From: Desulfuromonas sp.
Lineage (GTDB): Bacteria > Desulfobacterota > Desulfuromonadia > Desulfuromonadales > BM515
DNA: 37,300 nucleotides
NCBI GenBank assembly: GCA_002869635.1
Contig: PKUF01000101.1
Coordinates: forward strand, 1-37,300
Direction: 5' to 3'
Under the pieces are notes generated by a model. It worked only from the letters and a program-made list of their open reading frames with translations. It had not been told where the DNA came from and searched no databases. Of the stretch, positions 9,040 through 17,243 are shown in pieces. How positions within the stretch are numbered: the stretch's first letter is position 1; each line of letters begins with the position of its first letter. Position numbers and translations under genes: made by a program.

Positions 9040-10512
9040 ATGAGGTTTGATAATTACCAGACCGACGGTTTTTTCGACGAGATGTTTGATGCGCAAGGGG
9101 GCCCGCGGCCGGGGGCCAACCTGGTGATGGAGCGTATCAACGCGCTGCCGCCGGAAGAGTTGGTGCGCCGCCAAAAAGCGGCGGAAAGAGCGTTGCTGCA
9201 TCTCGGGATCACCTTCAATGTCTACGGCGACTCGTCAGGGACGGAGCGGATCTTCCCTTTCGATATCGTCCCTCGTATCGTTCAAGGGGATGAGTGGGCG
9301 ATTATGGAGAAGGGGCTCAAGCAGCGGGTACACGCCCTTAATCTCTTCATCCACGACGTTTATAACGAGCAGAAGATTATCAAAGACAAGGTGATCCCCG
9401 AAGAGCTTATTTACTCCGCTGATGGCTATCGCAAGGCCTGCGTTGGACTCAAACCCCCCAAAGGGATCTGGTGCCACATTACCGGTACCGACTTGGTGCG
9501 GCACGGTGACGGCAACTATTACGTTCTTGAGGATAACCTGCGCTGCCCCTCGGGTGTCTCCTATGTTCTCGAGAATCGGGCCATCATGAAGCGGACCTTC
9601 CCGATGGTCTTTGAAGCCTGCAGCGTTCAGCCGGTGACTGACTACCCGAGCCGACTGTTCGAGTTGCTGCAATCACTCGCCCCGAGTATTGTTGGAGGGC
9701 CGATGGTGGCGGTCTGGACTCCTGGCGTTTACAATTCGGCCTACTTTGAACACAGCTTTCTCGCTCAGCAGATGGGGGTGCAACTGGTGGAAGGGCGTGA
9801 TCTCGAGGTCAACCGCGGCCGGGTGATGATGCGCACCACCAAGGGGCTGGAGCGAGTCGATGTTCTCTACCGTCGTATTGACGATGACTTCATCGACCCG
9901 AGAGTCTTCCGTTCCGATTCGATGCTTGGGGTTCCCGGTCTGATGGCCGCCTATCAGGCGGGGAATGTCGCTCTGGCCAACGCTCCCGGCACCGGGGTCG
10001 CCGATGATAAGGCGATCTACGCCTATGTCCCCGACATCATCCGTTACTATCTTGATGAAGAGCCGATTGTGCGCAACGTGCCGACCTACGCTTGCTGGCG
10101 CGACGATGATCGTCGTTATGTCCTTGAAAATCTCGAGAACTTGGTGGTCAAGGCGGTCAACGAGTCGGGCGGCTACGGGATGCTGGTAGGGCCGCACTCC
10201 ACCGCTGCCGAGCGTGAGGAGTTTGCTCGTCGCATCATTGCCAAGCCGCGCAACTATATCGCTCAGCCGACCCTCTCCCTCTCACGGGTGCCGGTGCTGA
10301 CTGACGATCATTTTGAGGGGCGGCACGTCGATTTACGCCCCTACATCCTCTACGGTACGGACGAGACCTTTGTCCTTCCCGGTGGACTGACCCGGGTCGC
10401 CCTGAAAAAGGGGTCTTTGGTGGTCAATTCAAGTCAGGGGGGCGGAAGCAAGGATACTTGGGTCATCGACTCCAGCTGTCCTCCGACCCTTTCCGACCCT
10501 TCCGCCGCGTAA
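9040..10512 (+). CDS. Circularly permuted ATP-grasp ligase, stand-alone
   Basis: 490 aa. Belongs to the circularly permuted ATP-grasp family (COG2308/DUF404-DUF407). The metal-binding strand that ends ordinary ATP-grasp domains comes early here: [11 protein letters not shown] with E164, N166 and R168. The ATP-binding lysine and glycine loop come late: [17 protein letters not shown] with K371 and the GGYG loop near 377-380. All expected active-site features are present, so this is the likely working ligase of the cluster, forming an amide bond through an acyl-phosphate. The start at 9040 is chosen because GGGAGAGGA sits 6 bases upstream. An in-frame ATG at 8998 would add 14 unconserved residues inside the leader and overlap the previous gene. 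Substrate unknown. Confidence 0.92.
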   Translation: MRFDNYQTDGFFDEMFDAQGGPRPGANLVMERINALPPEELVRRQKAAERALLHLGITFNVYGDSSGTERIFPFDIVPRIVQGDEWAIMEKGLKQRVHALNLFIHDVYNEQKIIKDKVIPEELIYSADGYRKACVGLKPPKGIWCHITGTDLVRHGDGNYYVLEDNLRCPSGVSYVLENRAIMKRTFPMVFEACSVQPVTDYPSRLFELLQSLAPSIVGGPMVAVWTPGVYNSAYFEHSFLAQQMGVQLVEGRDLEVNRGRVMMRTTKGLERVDVLYRRIDDDFIDPRVFRSDSMLGVPGLMAAYQAGNVALANAPGTGVADDKAIYAYVPDIIRYYLDEEPIVRNVPTYACWRDDDRRYVLENLENLVVKAVNESGGYGMLVGPHSTAAEREEFARRIIAKPRNYIAQPTLSLSRVPVLTDDHFEGRHVDLRPYILYGTDETFVLPGGLTRVALKKGSLVVNSSQGGGSKDTWVIDSSCPPTLSDPSAA

Positions 10513-10525
10513 AGGAGGTTTTGTC

Positions 10526-11503
10526 ATGCTCAGTCGCGTTGCCGAATCGATCTACTGGATGAACCGTTACATCGAGCGAGCCGAGAACGTCGCTCGTTTT
10601 ATCGATGCCAACTTTCATATGATTCTCGACCTCCCCCGCGGGGCGAGCGAACAGTGGCAGCCGCTGGTCAACACCACCGGTGACCACGAGGTGTTTGCCG
10701 AGCGTTACGGCAGCGCCAGCCGTGATAAGGTGATCGAGTTTCTCGCCTTCGACCGAGAGAACCCCAACTCGATTCTCAGCTGTCTGCGTGCCGCGCGTGA
10801 GAATGCCCGTTCGGTGCGCGAATACATCAGCTCCGAGATGTGGCAGCAACTCAACACCTTCTATCTCACGGTGAACGATGCCGCGCGGGATAGCCACAGC
10901 ATGGATCTTCCGCATCAGTTTTTTGTCGACATCATGATGTCGAGCCACCTCTTTGTCGGGGTGACCGAGAGCACGATGTCGCATGGGGAGGGGTGGCACT
11001 TTGGTCGCGTCGGGAGGATGATCGAGCGGGCTGACAAGACCTCGCGCATCCTCGACGTCAAGTATTACATTCTGCTGCCATCCGTCGATTATATCGGCAC
11101 CCCCTTTGATAGCATCCTCTGGGGGGCGTTGCTGCGCTCTGCCAGCGCCTTCGAGATGTATCTCAAGCGGCATGGGCGTATCGACCCGGAGAAAATCGCC
11201 GACTTCCTTCTGCTCGACACCAAGTTCCCGCGGGCGATCCATTCCTGTCTTAACACCGCCGAGATCTCCATGCGCAACATCACCGGGCAGCCTCGCGGCA
11301 CCTTCTGCAACCGTGCCGACCGGACCCTCGGCAAGCTTCTCGCCGATATGGATTATACCACCATTGAGGATGTCCTTGACACCGGACTGCATGAGTACCT
11401 CGACCAACTCCAGAGTCGCCTCAACCAGCTCGGTGGCGCGATCAACGACACCTTCTTCACCTTGCGTCCTGTGGCGCCGACGGGCGAGGGGCGGGCGGAG
11501 TAA
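10526..11503 (+). CDS. Alpha-E (DUF403) protein, stand-alone
   Basis: 325 aa, predicted almost wholly alpha-helical. It starts MLSRVAESIYWMNRYIERAEN, the usual opening of alpha-E proteins, and contains ESTMSHGEGWHFGRVGRMIERADKTSR typical of the family core (split here: ESTMSHGEGWHFGRVG from about residue 150). It is the partner of the ATP-grasp protein immediately upstream (13-base gap, AAAGGAGG ribosome site). The same pair occurs fused in the 855-aa protein. The biochemical role of alpha-E domains is unproven; constant pairing with these ligases suggests a complex. A strong terminator follows 29 bases after the stop, closing the unit. Confidence 0.92.
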   Translation: MLSRVAESIYWMNRYIERAENVARFIDANFHMILDLPRGASEQWQPLVNTTGDHEVFAERYGSASRDKVIEFLAFDRENPNSILSCLRAARENARSVREYISSEMWQQLNTFYLTVNDAARDSHSMDLPHQFFVDIMMSSHLFVGVTESTMSHGEGWHFGRVGRMIERADKTSRILDVKYYILLPSVDYIGTPFDSILWGALLRSASAFEMYLKRHGRIDPEKIADFLLLDTKFPRAIHSCLNTAEISMRNITGQPRGTFCNRADRTLGKLLADMDYTTIEDVLDTGLHEYLDQLQSRLNQLGGAINDTFFTLRPVAPTGEGRAE

Positions 11504-11532
11504 CCTCCTGTTTCGCATGACAGACTTCCGAT

Positions 11533-11565
11533 GGGGGAGCGGCCGCTGTGTCGCTCCCCCTTTTT
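11533..11565 (+). terminator. Strong rho-independent terminator closing the ligase cluster
   Basis: Perfect 9-bp stem GGGGGAGCG / CGCTCCCCC with a 10-base loop, followed directly by TTTTT. It separates the alpha-E gene from the MFS gene. Confidence 0.9.
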
Positions 11566-11569
11566 CGTC

Positions 11570-11598
11570 TTGGCAGCTACGACGCTTTTCGTGATAAT
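11570..11598 (+). promoter_or_regulatory. Sigma-70 type promoter for the MFS gene
   Basis: TTGGCA (11570-11575), 17 bases, GATAAT (11593-11598). It starts just past the terminator, and the predicted RNA start near 11605 leaves a leader of about 26 bases before the ATG at 11632. It rules out the in-frame GTG at 11548, which lies upstream of it inside the terminator. Confidence 0.65.
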
Positions 11599-11631
11599 GG
11601 CAACCTTATCTTTTCCCTTTTCGAGAAAACA

Positions 11632-12864
11632 ATGACGACCGACGACCTTTCATCCTCCTCACCTTCGCGGCGTGAGGTCCTGCTGATGCTGATCTCCGGC
11701 CTTTTGGTGGTTCTTGCCGCCCTCGGTTTTGGCCGCTTCAGCATGGCGCTGATCCTCCCATCGATGCAGGATGGGCTCGCCTTGAGTCATGCCCGCATGG
11801 GGATGCTTGTCACTGCTGCTTTTTCTGGCTATCTCGCCTTCAGTATCGGCGCTGGGATTGCCGCTGCCCGCTGGGGGGCGAGTCGGGTGGTGGTTGTCTC
11901 CCTCTTTGTCACCGCGTCGGCGATGATGCTCACCGGTTTGTCGCATGGTTTCTGGTCGCCGCTTTTTTTGCTTGCGCTCTCTGGGGTCGGAATTGCCGGG
12001 GCCAATGTTCCGGTGATGGCGATGATCAACGCTTGGGTACCGGCGCAGCGGCGGGGGGTAGCAGCAGGGATTCTCTGCTCCGGCGGTGGGGTCGGGCTGG
12101 TACTTAATGGTTGGTTGTTGCCGCCGGTTTTGGCGTGGCAAGGGTGGCGCGGAGCTTGGCTGGTGCTGGGAGGGATTGTTCTGGTGATCGCTTGCTGGTC
12201 GGCGCTGGTGTTGCGCGATGCGCCGTGGCGGCCACGGGCCAGGGTGTTGTCGGGAAGGGAAATTCTGACGGAGATCTGGGCTTTGCTGCGGCGCCACGCG
12301 GCGCTACGCAAACTGGCGCTGGTCTATTTCGCTTTCGGCTTCTCCTACGTCATTTTCACGACCTTTTTCGGGTCCTATCTTGTCGAAACCCGCGGCTGGA
12401 CAACGCAAGAGGCAGGACGTCTCTGGTCATGGGTTGGGCTCTGCAGTCTGCCGAGTGCCTCCTTCTGGGGGGCGGTTTCAGACCGTATCGGCCGCCATCG
12501 CGGTCTCTGTATTATCTACACCCTGCACGGTCTCTGCCTCAGCGCTTTTGCCGCACTCCCCTGGGATGGAGGGATTATCGCTGCAGCCCTGATCTACGGT
12601 TTCAGCATCTTCAGCGTTCCGGCAATCGTCAGCGCGGCTTGCGGCGACGCCCTACCGCAACCGTTGATTCCTCTTGCCCTTGGCGGGGTCACGGTGGTCT
12701 TCGGCAGCGGCCAGATGGCCGCCCCGGCGGTGGCGGGGCTCATGCTTGACCAGGGGTGGGGGATGGTGGAAAACCTCTGGCTCTCGGCGTTGGTTGCTTT
12801 TGCCGGGGCCGTTGGGGCACTCTTTTTAAAGGAACGGCAGGAGCTCGGATCAGTTCCCAATTGA
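11632..12864 (+). CDS. MFS transporter, YbfB/YjiJ-like
   Basis: 410 aa, hydrophobic throughout with about 12 membrane helices. The N-terminal GFGRFSMALILPSM and LSGVGIAGANVPVMAMI segments resemble the YbfB/YjiJ branch of the major facilitator superfamily, with loop WVPAQRRGVAAGI and the central charged loop near APWRPRAR. The substrate is unknown. The ATG at 11632 is preferred because the longer frame would begin inside the terminator stem; the ribosome site is weak (TCGAGAA). The last 15 bases overlap tail-to-tail the minus-strand gene ending at 12850. It follows the ligase cluster but has its own promoter, so export of a cluster product is possible but not shown. Confidence 0.88.
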   Translation: MTTDDLSSSSPSRREVLLMLISGLLVVLAALGFGRFSMALILPSMQDGLALSHARMGMLVTAAFSGYLAFSIGAGIAAARWGASRVVVVSLFVTASAMMLTGLSHGFWSPLFLLALSGVGIAGANVPVMAMINAWVPAQRRGVAAGILCSGGGVGLVLNGWLLPPVLAWQGWRGAWLVLGGIVLVIACWSALVLRDAPWRPRARVLSGREILTEIWALLRRHAALRKLALVYFAFGFSYVIFTTFFGSYLVETRGWTTQEAGRLWSWVGLCSLPSASFWGAVSDRIGRHRGLCIIYTLHGLCLSAFAALPWDGGIIAAALIYGFSIFSVPAIVSAACGDALPQPLIPLALGGVTVVFGSGQMAAPAVAGLMLDQGWGMVENLWLSALVAFAGAVGALFLKERQELGSVPN

Positions 12865-13977
12865 GACCGCAGCGAAGCCGCCGCCAGCGGTGCGCAGGTT
12901 GGTGACTTGCCCTTGATAGAGCCGGGCCGTGAGACCGATCAGTTTCCGGCGGTAGGTGAAGAGGCGATAGTCGGTCTTGAACGAACTCCCATCCTCGGCG
13001 ATGGTTAGAGATGGAGGGACGAGCCGCTGCACCAGGGTCGTCTCGGGATCGAGGGCGCCGAAGCGGCCGCGGGTGATCTTGCGTCCGGCAAGGACACCGC
13101 GGCTGCCGAAGCGATCGACCGGCTTGAAGATCCACTGACTCTTCTCGCTCCAGAGTCTATCACGAGAAAAGGATGAGAGCAGGGCGCTCTCGGGAATGAG
13201 GTCGTGCAGCAGTTGCCGTTCTTGTGCGTTCAGCGCGAGTTGATTATGGAGGTCATCGCTGCGCAGCAGCGGCAGCCGGCGTTTGTCGGCAAAGAGAGTA
13301 TAGGCGAAGGGGTGGGGCGAGAGACAGACTCGCCCTTTTTCATAGGCGGCGCGGATTCCGGCAAGTTCGGGTGTTTCAAGATAGAAGTCACAGTGGCGGT
13401 TGTAAATCAGGTCAATCGCCTTCCCCCGGTAGAAGACACCCTCTGTACTGGCATTGAGCTCCTGCGGTGAGGCAATGACGACCTCGGCCCCTTGTTGGCG
13501 CAGTAGTTCGGCGTAGTATGCCATCTCGGGGTAGAGGAACTGCTCTTGCGGCGTCTCGTCGATGATGGCGATGCGCATGGGGAAGGGGGATTCGTCAAAG
13601 GTGCGGATCTCGGCGGCGAAGCTGGCGATGAAGCGTTCTTTGCTGCGGCGCAGCGTGGCACTTCCGGTTGCCTGCTTCTGGGCTTGCCAGGCGCAGAGAC
13701 CGCCGCCGGCGTTGGTGTTAATCTCGATCAGGCGGGGCGTCCCCGTCTCGCCAAGGTGAAAGTCGTACCCCATCATTAGAGAGCCGTGACCAGGGTCGTG
13801 TTGTGCTGTCGCCGGTGCCTCGGCCAAGACCTGTTGGCGATAGATGGGCTGGGTGGCGATCTGTTCAATCAGACGCACCAAAGCTGCCATCCGGCGCAGA
13901 GCGTTTCGTGGCAGAGGGGCGGGGGTTGAACTGACCGCTGCCGACAGTGCTTCGGGAAAAAGAATCTCTTCAGACAT
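12850..13977 (-). CDS. Permuted ATP-grasp protein with glutathionylspermidine-synthase-like layout
   Basis: 375 aa. The order of ATP-grasp motifs is permuted: the metal-binding element RLIEINTNAGGG (E85, N87) lies N-terminally, while the nucleotide lysine and loop WIFKPVDRFGSRGV (K285) and the DYRLF strand (D336, R338) lie C-terminally. The arrangement YDF...LIEINTN, then LFADKRRLPLL, then the KP-loop recalls glutathionylspermidine synthase-type enzymes, but overall identity looks low and no amidase domain is present. A carboxylate-amine ligase role is inferred; the substrate is unknown. It is the last gene of the minus-strand unit with GGDEF, NfeD and SPFH genes, 10 bases after the SPFH stop, with only a weak AGGG site. 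It is probably cytoplasmic. Confidence 0.7.
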   Translation of the reverse strand: MSEEILFPEALSAAVSSTPAPLPRNALRRMAALVRLIEQIATQPIYRQQVLAEAPATAQHDPGHGSLMMGYDFHLGETGTPRLIEINTNAGGGLCAWQAQKQATGSATLRRSKERFIASFAAEIRTFDESPFPMRIAIIDETPQEQFLYPEMAYYAELLRQQGAEVVIASPQELNASTEGVFYRGKAIDLIYNRHCDFYLETPELAGIRAAYEKGRVCLSPHPFAYTLFADKRRLPLLRSDDLHNQLALNAQERQLLHDLIPESALLSSFSRDRLWSEKSQWIFKPVDRFGSRGVLAGRKITRGRFGALDPETTLVQRLVPPSLTIAEDGSSFKTDYRLFTYRRKLIGLTARLYQGQVTNLRTAGGGFAAVSIGN

Positions 13978-13987
13978 CGGTATTTAA

Positions 13988-14842
13988 TTAGCCCTTGAGG
14001 CTCCCCATAATGCCGCGTACCGCGGCGGGGATATCGGCCGGTAGGACGACGACCTTGGAATTGCCGGTGCTCGACATCTCTTTCATCGCCTCGATGTATT
14101 TTTCTCCAAGGAGGTAGACCACCGGCATCTCATTGTCTTTGATGGCTTCGGTAACCTTGGTGATCGCCCGCTGGCTTGCCTCGGCGAGAACCACCTGTGC
14201 CTGAGCCTCACGTTTTGAGGCTTCAAGACGACCGTCGGCTTCAAGGATCGCTGCTGACTTTTCGCCTTCGGCACGGGTGACGGTGGCGCGACGACTTCGT
14301 TCGGCGGCCGCCTGCTCCTCCATCGCCTTCTGCATGGTGGGGGAGGGGTTGATATCCTGAATTTCTACGGTTTTCAGGGTGATTCCCCAGTCGGCGATGT
14401 CATCGGAGATGGCGGCCTTGAGCTTGGCTTTGATCTGGTCGCGCGAGGAGAGAGCGTCATCAAGATCCATCTCGCCGATGATGGAGCGAAGCGAGGTCTG
14501 GACCAGTGTCTGGATGGCGATGACGTAATCGACGACGCCATAGACCGCCTTCTCAGGAATGACGATATTGATGTAGGCGACGGCGTTGGCAATGATCACC
14601 GCGTTGTCACGGGTGATGACCTCCTGCGACGGGATGTCGAGAACGATATCCTTGGTTGTGACCCGGTAGGCGACGGAATCGACATAGGGGATGATGATGT
14701 TGAGTCCCGGCGAAAGGGTCTTGAAGTACTTGCCGAGTCGTTGCACAACATATTTGTTTCCTTGCGGAACAATCCGTACTCCGAGGGAGATGGTGACGAC
14801 GATCAGGGCAAAGAAGATGACGACGACAGCGGTGCCGGCCAT
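13988..14842 (-). CDS. SPFH/Band 7 (stomatin-like, QmcA-type) membrane protein
   Basis: 284 aa. One N-terminal membrane helix (about 4-24) is followed by the SPFH domain (VPQGNKYVVQRLGKYFKTL, PGLNIIIPYVD, DIPSQEVITRDN) and a long alanine/glutamate-rich helix (about 170-240) typical of oligomerising stomatin-like proteins. Residue length and motifs match the QmcA/stomatin group. Such proteins form large membrane rings or microdomains and are usually paired with NfeD proteins, as here: the NfeD gene lies 30 bases upstream. AGGAGG precedes the ATG by 6 bases. Second-to-last gene of the four-gene minus unit. Confidence 0.95.
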   Translation of the reverse strand: MAGTAVVVIFFALIVVTISLGVRIVPQGNKYVVQRLGKYFKTLSPGLNIIIPYVDSVAYRVTTKDIVLDIPSQEVITRDNAVIIANAVAYINIVIPEKAVYGVVDYVIAIQTLVQTSLRSIIGEMDLDDALSSRDQIKAKLKAAISDDIADWGITLKTVEIQDINPSPTMQKAMEEQAAAERSRRATVTRAEGEKSAAILEADGRLEASKREAQAQVVLAEASQRAITKVTEAIKDNEMPVVYLLGEKYIEAMKEMSSTGNSKVVVLPADIPAAVRGIMGSLKG

Positions 14843-14872
14843 GGGGTCCTCCTGGATATGGGATAGGGAATT

Positions 14873-15328
14873 TCAGTCGCGTCGGCTGACGATCAGGGTG
14901 TTGCCTGAGATGTCGCTGATGGCGACCCGGTCGCCGACGCTGACGCTCTCATTGCAGATAAACGGCCACTCGTCGTTGCCGAGCAGCGGGGTGGTGAAAC
15001 GGACGACGCCCCTCTCTTTCTCAAAAGGGGCGCGTATTACCTGCCCGACTTCACCGAGGATCGCCTCGCGTGCTTGCCCTGAGTGGCTGCGATCCTTGAG
15101 CTTGGGTTGAATGAGACGAAACCAGAGGAAGGTTAGCAACAGCGAAAAGATCGCCCAGAGGAAGATCTGAACGCTAAACGTCATACTCGGGACGAGCCAG
15201 AGGATCGGGGCCACCAGCAGAGCGCCAAGGCCGAACCAGATGATGGTGAAACTCGGAATAAAAAGCTCACAAATGATCAGCATCATGCCGAGAACCAGCC
15301 AGTGCCAGGGGTGGATCATTACGCTCAT
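14873..15328 (-). CDS. NfeD family membrane protein (short form)
   Basis: 151 aa. Hydrophobic segments (about 5-70: WHWLVLGMMLIICELF, FGLGALLVAPILWLV, QIFLWAIFSLLLTFLWF) are followed by a small OB-fold domain (about 90-151: EVGQVIRAPF, RVAISDISGNTLIV). It lacks the ClpP-like protease of long NfeD forms, matching the NfeD1b/YbbJ type that partners SPFH proteins. The start at 15328 is chosen because its ATG overlaps the upstream TGA as ATGA and AAGGA lies 8 bases ahead. A frame extended to 15406 lies inside the upstream coding sequence. Confidence 0.92.
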   Translation of the reverse strand: MSVMIHPWHWLVLGMMLIICELFIPSFTIIWFGLGALLVAPILWLVPSMTFSVQIFLWAIFSLLLTFLWFRLIQPKLKDRSHSGQAREAILGEVGQVIRAPFEKERGVVRFTTPLLGNDEWPFICNESVSVGDRVAISDISGNTLIVSRRD

Positions 15329-16380
15329 AGACGTTCCTTGCAGGTGGCGGCGATAACCTGGTTGCGGCCGCTGTTTTTGGCACGGTAGAGAAGGCTGTCG
15401 GCGCACTGGATCAGGTGCTGCAGGCCGAGTTCGATCTCGCCTTCGAGCACGGCACAGACTCCGCCAGCGCTGACGGTGATGGTTTCACCCAAAGTACAGG
15501 TGGCCTCGACCGCGGCGCGAATCCTCTCGGCACCTTTTTTTAGCGACTCAAGGTCGCTCTGCGGCATCAGCACCACGAACTCTTCACCGCCGAAGCGGCC
15601 AACAAGATCCGAGGTTCGTACCGTCGCGGCGATCTGGTGGGCTACCTTTTGCAGTACAAGATCGCCGGCAAGGTGGCCGTGCTCATCGTTGACTTTCTTG
15701 AAATGGTCGATGTCGAGCATCAGCAGCCCCACCGGGCTTTTCTGCCGTTGGCAGAGATAGGCGAGTTGGGTGGCGATACCGATGAAGCCGCGGCGATTGT
15801 AGAGTCCGGTGAGGGTGTCGGTGACCGCTTGAGTGGCCAGCTTGCGGTTGTCCTTCCAGAGGCGGTAGAGGCTCTCGCCGAGCAGGTCGAGCTCGTCTGA
15901 TGCTTCGCCGTAGCGGCGCACCATCTCAAGCAGGTGCAGCACATGCTGTTCGTAGTCGATCTCTTCATCCGGACCGCTTGCCTTGAGCTCGGTATGTTGC
16001 TGAAACTGAAAGAGGGCATCAATGGCTGGATGCAACAGGAGGAACTCCATGCGGCAGGCAAGAAGCAGCGAGCCTTTCGGGTCGTTGGCGAGGCTATGGC
16101 GCAGCTGGTGATGTTCCTCGACCCGGCGAAGGATATCCTGCAGGTCGGCGATGATGATTTCTGGGTGTTCGAAGATGTCGGGGTAGTCGATGCTTCCGGC
16201 AAGCTCCTGAAACCGGCGCCAGAAGCGGATGTGTCCCGACTCCTCGTCACGCAAGGTCTCCCAGAACTGGCGCAGACAGGGATCGTCACAGGCCGCGCTG
16301 AGGTCGTTGTAGGTACGGTGGGCGATCTCGTCGATTTCGCGGCAGAGGGTGACTATCTGCAGGATGTTGTTTGTCGGCAT
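15325..16380 (-). CDS. Ferritin-like domain - GGDEF diguanylate cyclase
   Basis: 351 aa, soluble. Residues about 1-170 are predicted as a four-helix bundle with carboxylate/histidine pairs spaced as in ferritin-like diiron proteins: E15/E18, EESGH (E46, E47, H50), E112 in MEFLLLHP, and YEQHVLH (E144, H146, H149). Residues about 180-350 are a GGDEF domain with DTLTGLYNRRGF, MLDIDHFKKVNDEHGH, active motif GGEEF (264-268) and an inhibitory I-site RTSD (255-258) exactly five residues before it. It should therefore make cyclic di-GMP under product inhibition, with input from iron, oxygen or redox state if the bundle binds metal. That input is inference. First gene of the minus-strand unit; overlaps NfeD by ATGA. 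Confidence 0.88.
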   Translation of the reverse strand: MPTNNILQIVTLCREIDEIAHRTYNDLSAACDDPCLRQFWETLRDEESGHIRFWRRFQELAGSIDYPDIFEHPEIIIADLQDILRRVEEHHQLRHSLANDPKGSLLLACRMEFLLLHPAIDALFQFQQHTELKASGPDEEIDYEQHVLHLLEMVRRYGEASDELDLLGESLYRLWKDNRKLATQAVTDTLTGLYNRRGFIGIATQLAYLCQRQKSPVGLLMLDIDHFKKVNDEHGHLAGDLVLQKVAHQIAATVRTSDLVGRFGGEEFVVLMPQSDLESLKKGAERIRAAVEATCTLGETITVSAGGVCAVLEGEIELGLQHLIQCADSLLYRAKNSGRNQVIAATCKERL

Positions 16381-16426
16381 CGGCGGGTATCCCGGTCACA
16401 AGGGGCGGGGCAGAAGGTGTGCTCTA

Positions 16427-16455
16427 ACCTTAGTCTCAGATGCCGCGAAGGTCAA
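16427..16455 (-). promoter_or_regulatory. Candidate promoter of the GGDEF-NfeD-SPFH unit
   Basis: On the minus strand TTGACC, 17 bases, TAAGGT. The -35 matches consensus in five of six positions, the -10 in only three. The predicted RNA start is about 40 bases before the ATG at 16380. Confidence 0.4.
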
Positions 16456-16509
16456 CCCTTACCCGCCCTAACTGACGATATTTTCAGGTGTTTACAGGCC
16501 GACTAGGGC

Positions 16510-16555
16510 AAACCGCCTATTTCCCATTTTCGAGAGGTGGGCTGTTAAGCGGTTT
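16510..16555. repeat. Nested inverted repeat
   Basis: AAACCGC (16510-16516) pairs with GCGGTTT (16549-16555), and inside it CCCA (16523-16526) pairs with TGGG (16538-16541). On the plus strand a TTTT follows. It sits between two divergent promoters, so an operator or structured leader is more likely than a terminator. Confidence 0.3.
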
Positions 16556-16621
16556 TGATATTGATGAGAGCCAAAGAAAAGGGCGTGAGCAATTTTGAGT
16601 AAAACTTGAAGGAATTTCTCT

Positions 16622-16653
16622 TTGAAAATTCAAGGGGATACTTTACAATCCCC
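16622..16653 (+). promoter_or_regulatory. Promoter of the TolQR-like unit, -10 inside an inverted repeat
   Basis: TTGAAA (16622-16627), 16 bases, TACAAT (16644-16649). The -10 box is flanked by GGGGAT (16634-16639) and ATCCCC (16648-16653), an inverted repeat placed where a repressor could block RNA polymerase. The predicted RNA start near 16656 gives a leader of about 50 bases. Confidence 0.55.
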
Positions 16654-16706
16654 CTTTGGTAACGGAGTTTTCCGGCCGTCTGTTATTTGTCTGAAGGAGT
16701 CTGGAT

Positions 16707-17234
16707 GTGAAAAAGAGAATTGCTCTTCTCGTCTTTGGCCTTTGTGCCGTTTTAGCAGTCGGATGTGCACCGACGACCCGGCCGGTCAGTGAGCTTCCGG
16801 TGGAGCCGGTGATCCTCTCACACCTTGGGGATACGCAAAAACGCAGCTATGTCGCGGGGGTCAAACAGAACTTGCGTCACCTGCTTGCGACGGCCGGCGA
16901 CCTTGCCAGTCGTAACAAGCCGGCGCCGCTGAGTCAGTTGGCGTCTCAGGCGCAAAAATATATCGAAACCTACGTGCGTCCTGCCATCGCGGATCCGACG
17001 TTGAGCGAGGATCTTGAGACCCGCATGGAGGTCGCGAAGGTTCACCTTCTTGTTGGTTACGTCTATGCTCGCTGTGGGACGACAAAGCAGGCCGGTAAGG
17101 ATGTCGAACTCTTCAAAAGACGCTACGCCGATGATCCGGCAGTCTTAAGTTCGGCACTTGATCGCAACGACTTTGATGCCGATAATCTCGGTCAGGCACT
17201 GCAAACGCTCGAACGCCTGCTCGGGCGAGGTTAG
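16707..17234 (+). CDS. Small lipoprotein of the TolQR-like unit
   Basis: 175 aa. Type II signal peptide with lipobox LAVGC and C20 as the lipidated residue; no Asp at +2, so outer-membrane sorting is likely if Lol rules hold. The mature part is helical with TPR-like spacing (LLVGYVYARCGTTKQAGKD). No family recognised. The GTG start at 16707 has AAGGAG 7 bases upstream. It leads a five-gene plus-strand run: the TolQ-like gene starts 9 bases after its stop. A structural or tethering role in that envelope machine is inference from position only. Confidence 0.8.
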   Translation: MKKRIALLVFGLCAVLAVGCAPTTRPVSELPVEPVILSHLGDTQKRSYVAGVKQNLRHLLATAGDLASRNKPAPLSQLASQAQKYIETYVRPAIADPTLSEDLETRMEVAKVHLLVGYVYARCGTTKQAGKDVELFKRRYADDPAVLSSALDRNDFDADNLGQALQTLERLLGRG

Positions 17235-17243
17235 GGGGCGTCG

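Larger units (their letters stand above)
16381..16706. other. Divergent intergenic region (326 bases)
   Basis: No gene seen. It separates the minus-strand GGDEF unit from the plus-strand TolQR-like unit. It holds a probable promoter for each side and two inverted repeats, listed separately. Confidence 0.7.

Noticed and set aside
10463-11518. 351-codon minus-strand frame opposite the alpha-E gene
   Set aside because: Antisense shadow of a conserved gene, with no recognisable domain.
11548-11631. Longer N-terminus for the MFS transporter from GTG 11548
   Set aside because: It begins inside the terminator stem and upstream of the promoter, and would add 28 non-membrane residues with no ribosome site.
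16510-16556. Nested repeat followed by TTTT as a plus-strand terminator
   Set aside because: No plus-strand gene lies upstream to be terminated, and the outer stem encloses a 32-base interior with weak inner pairing.
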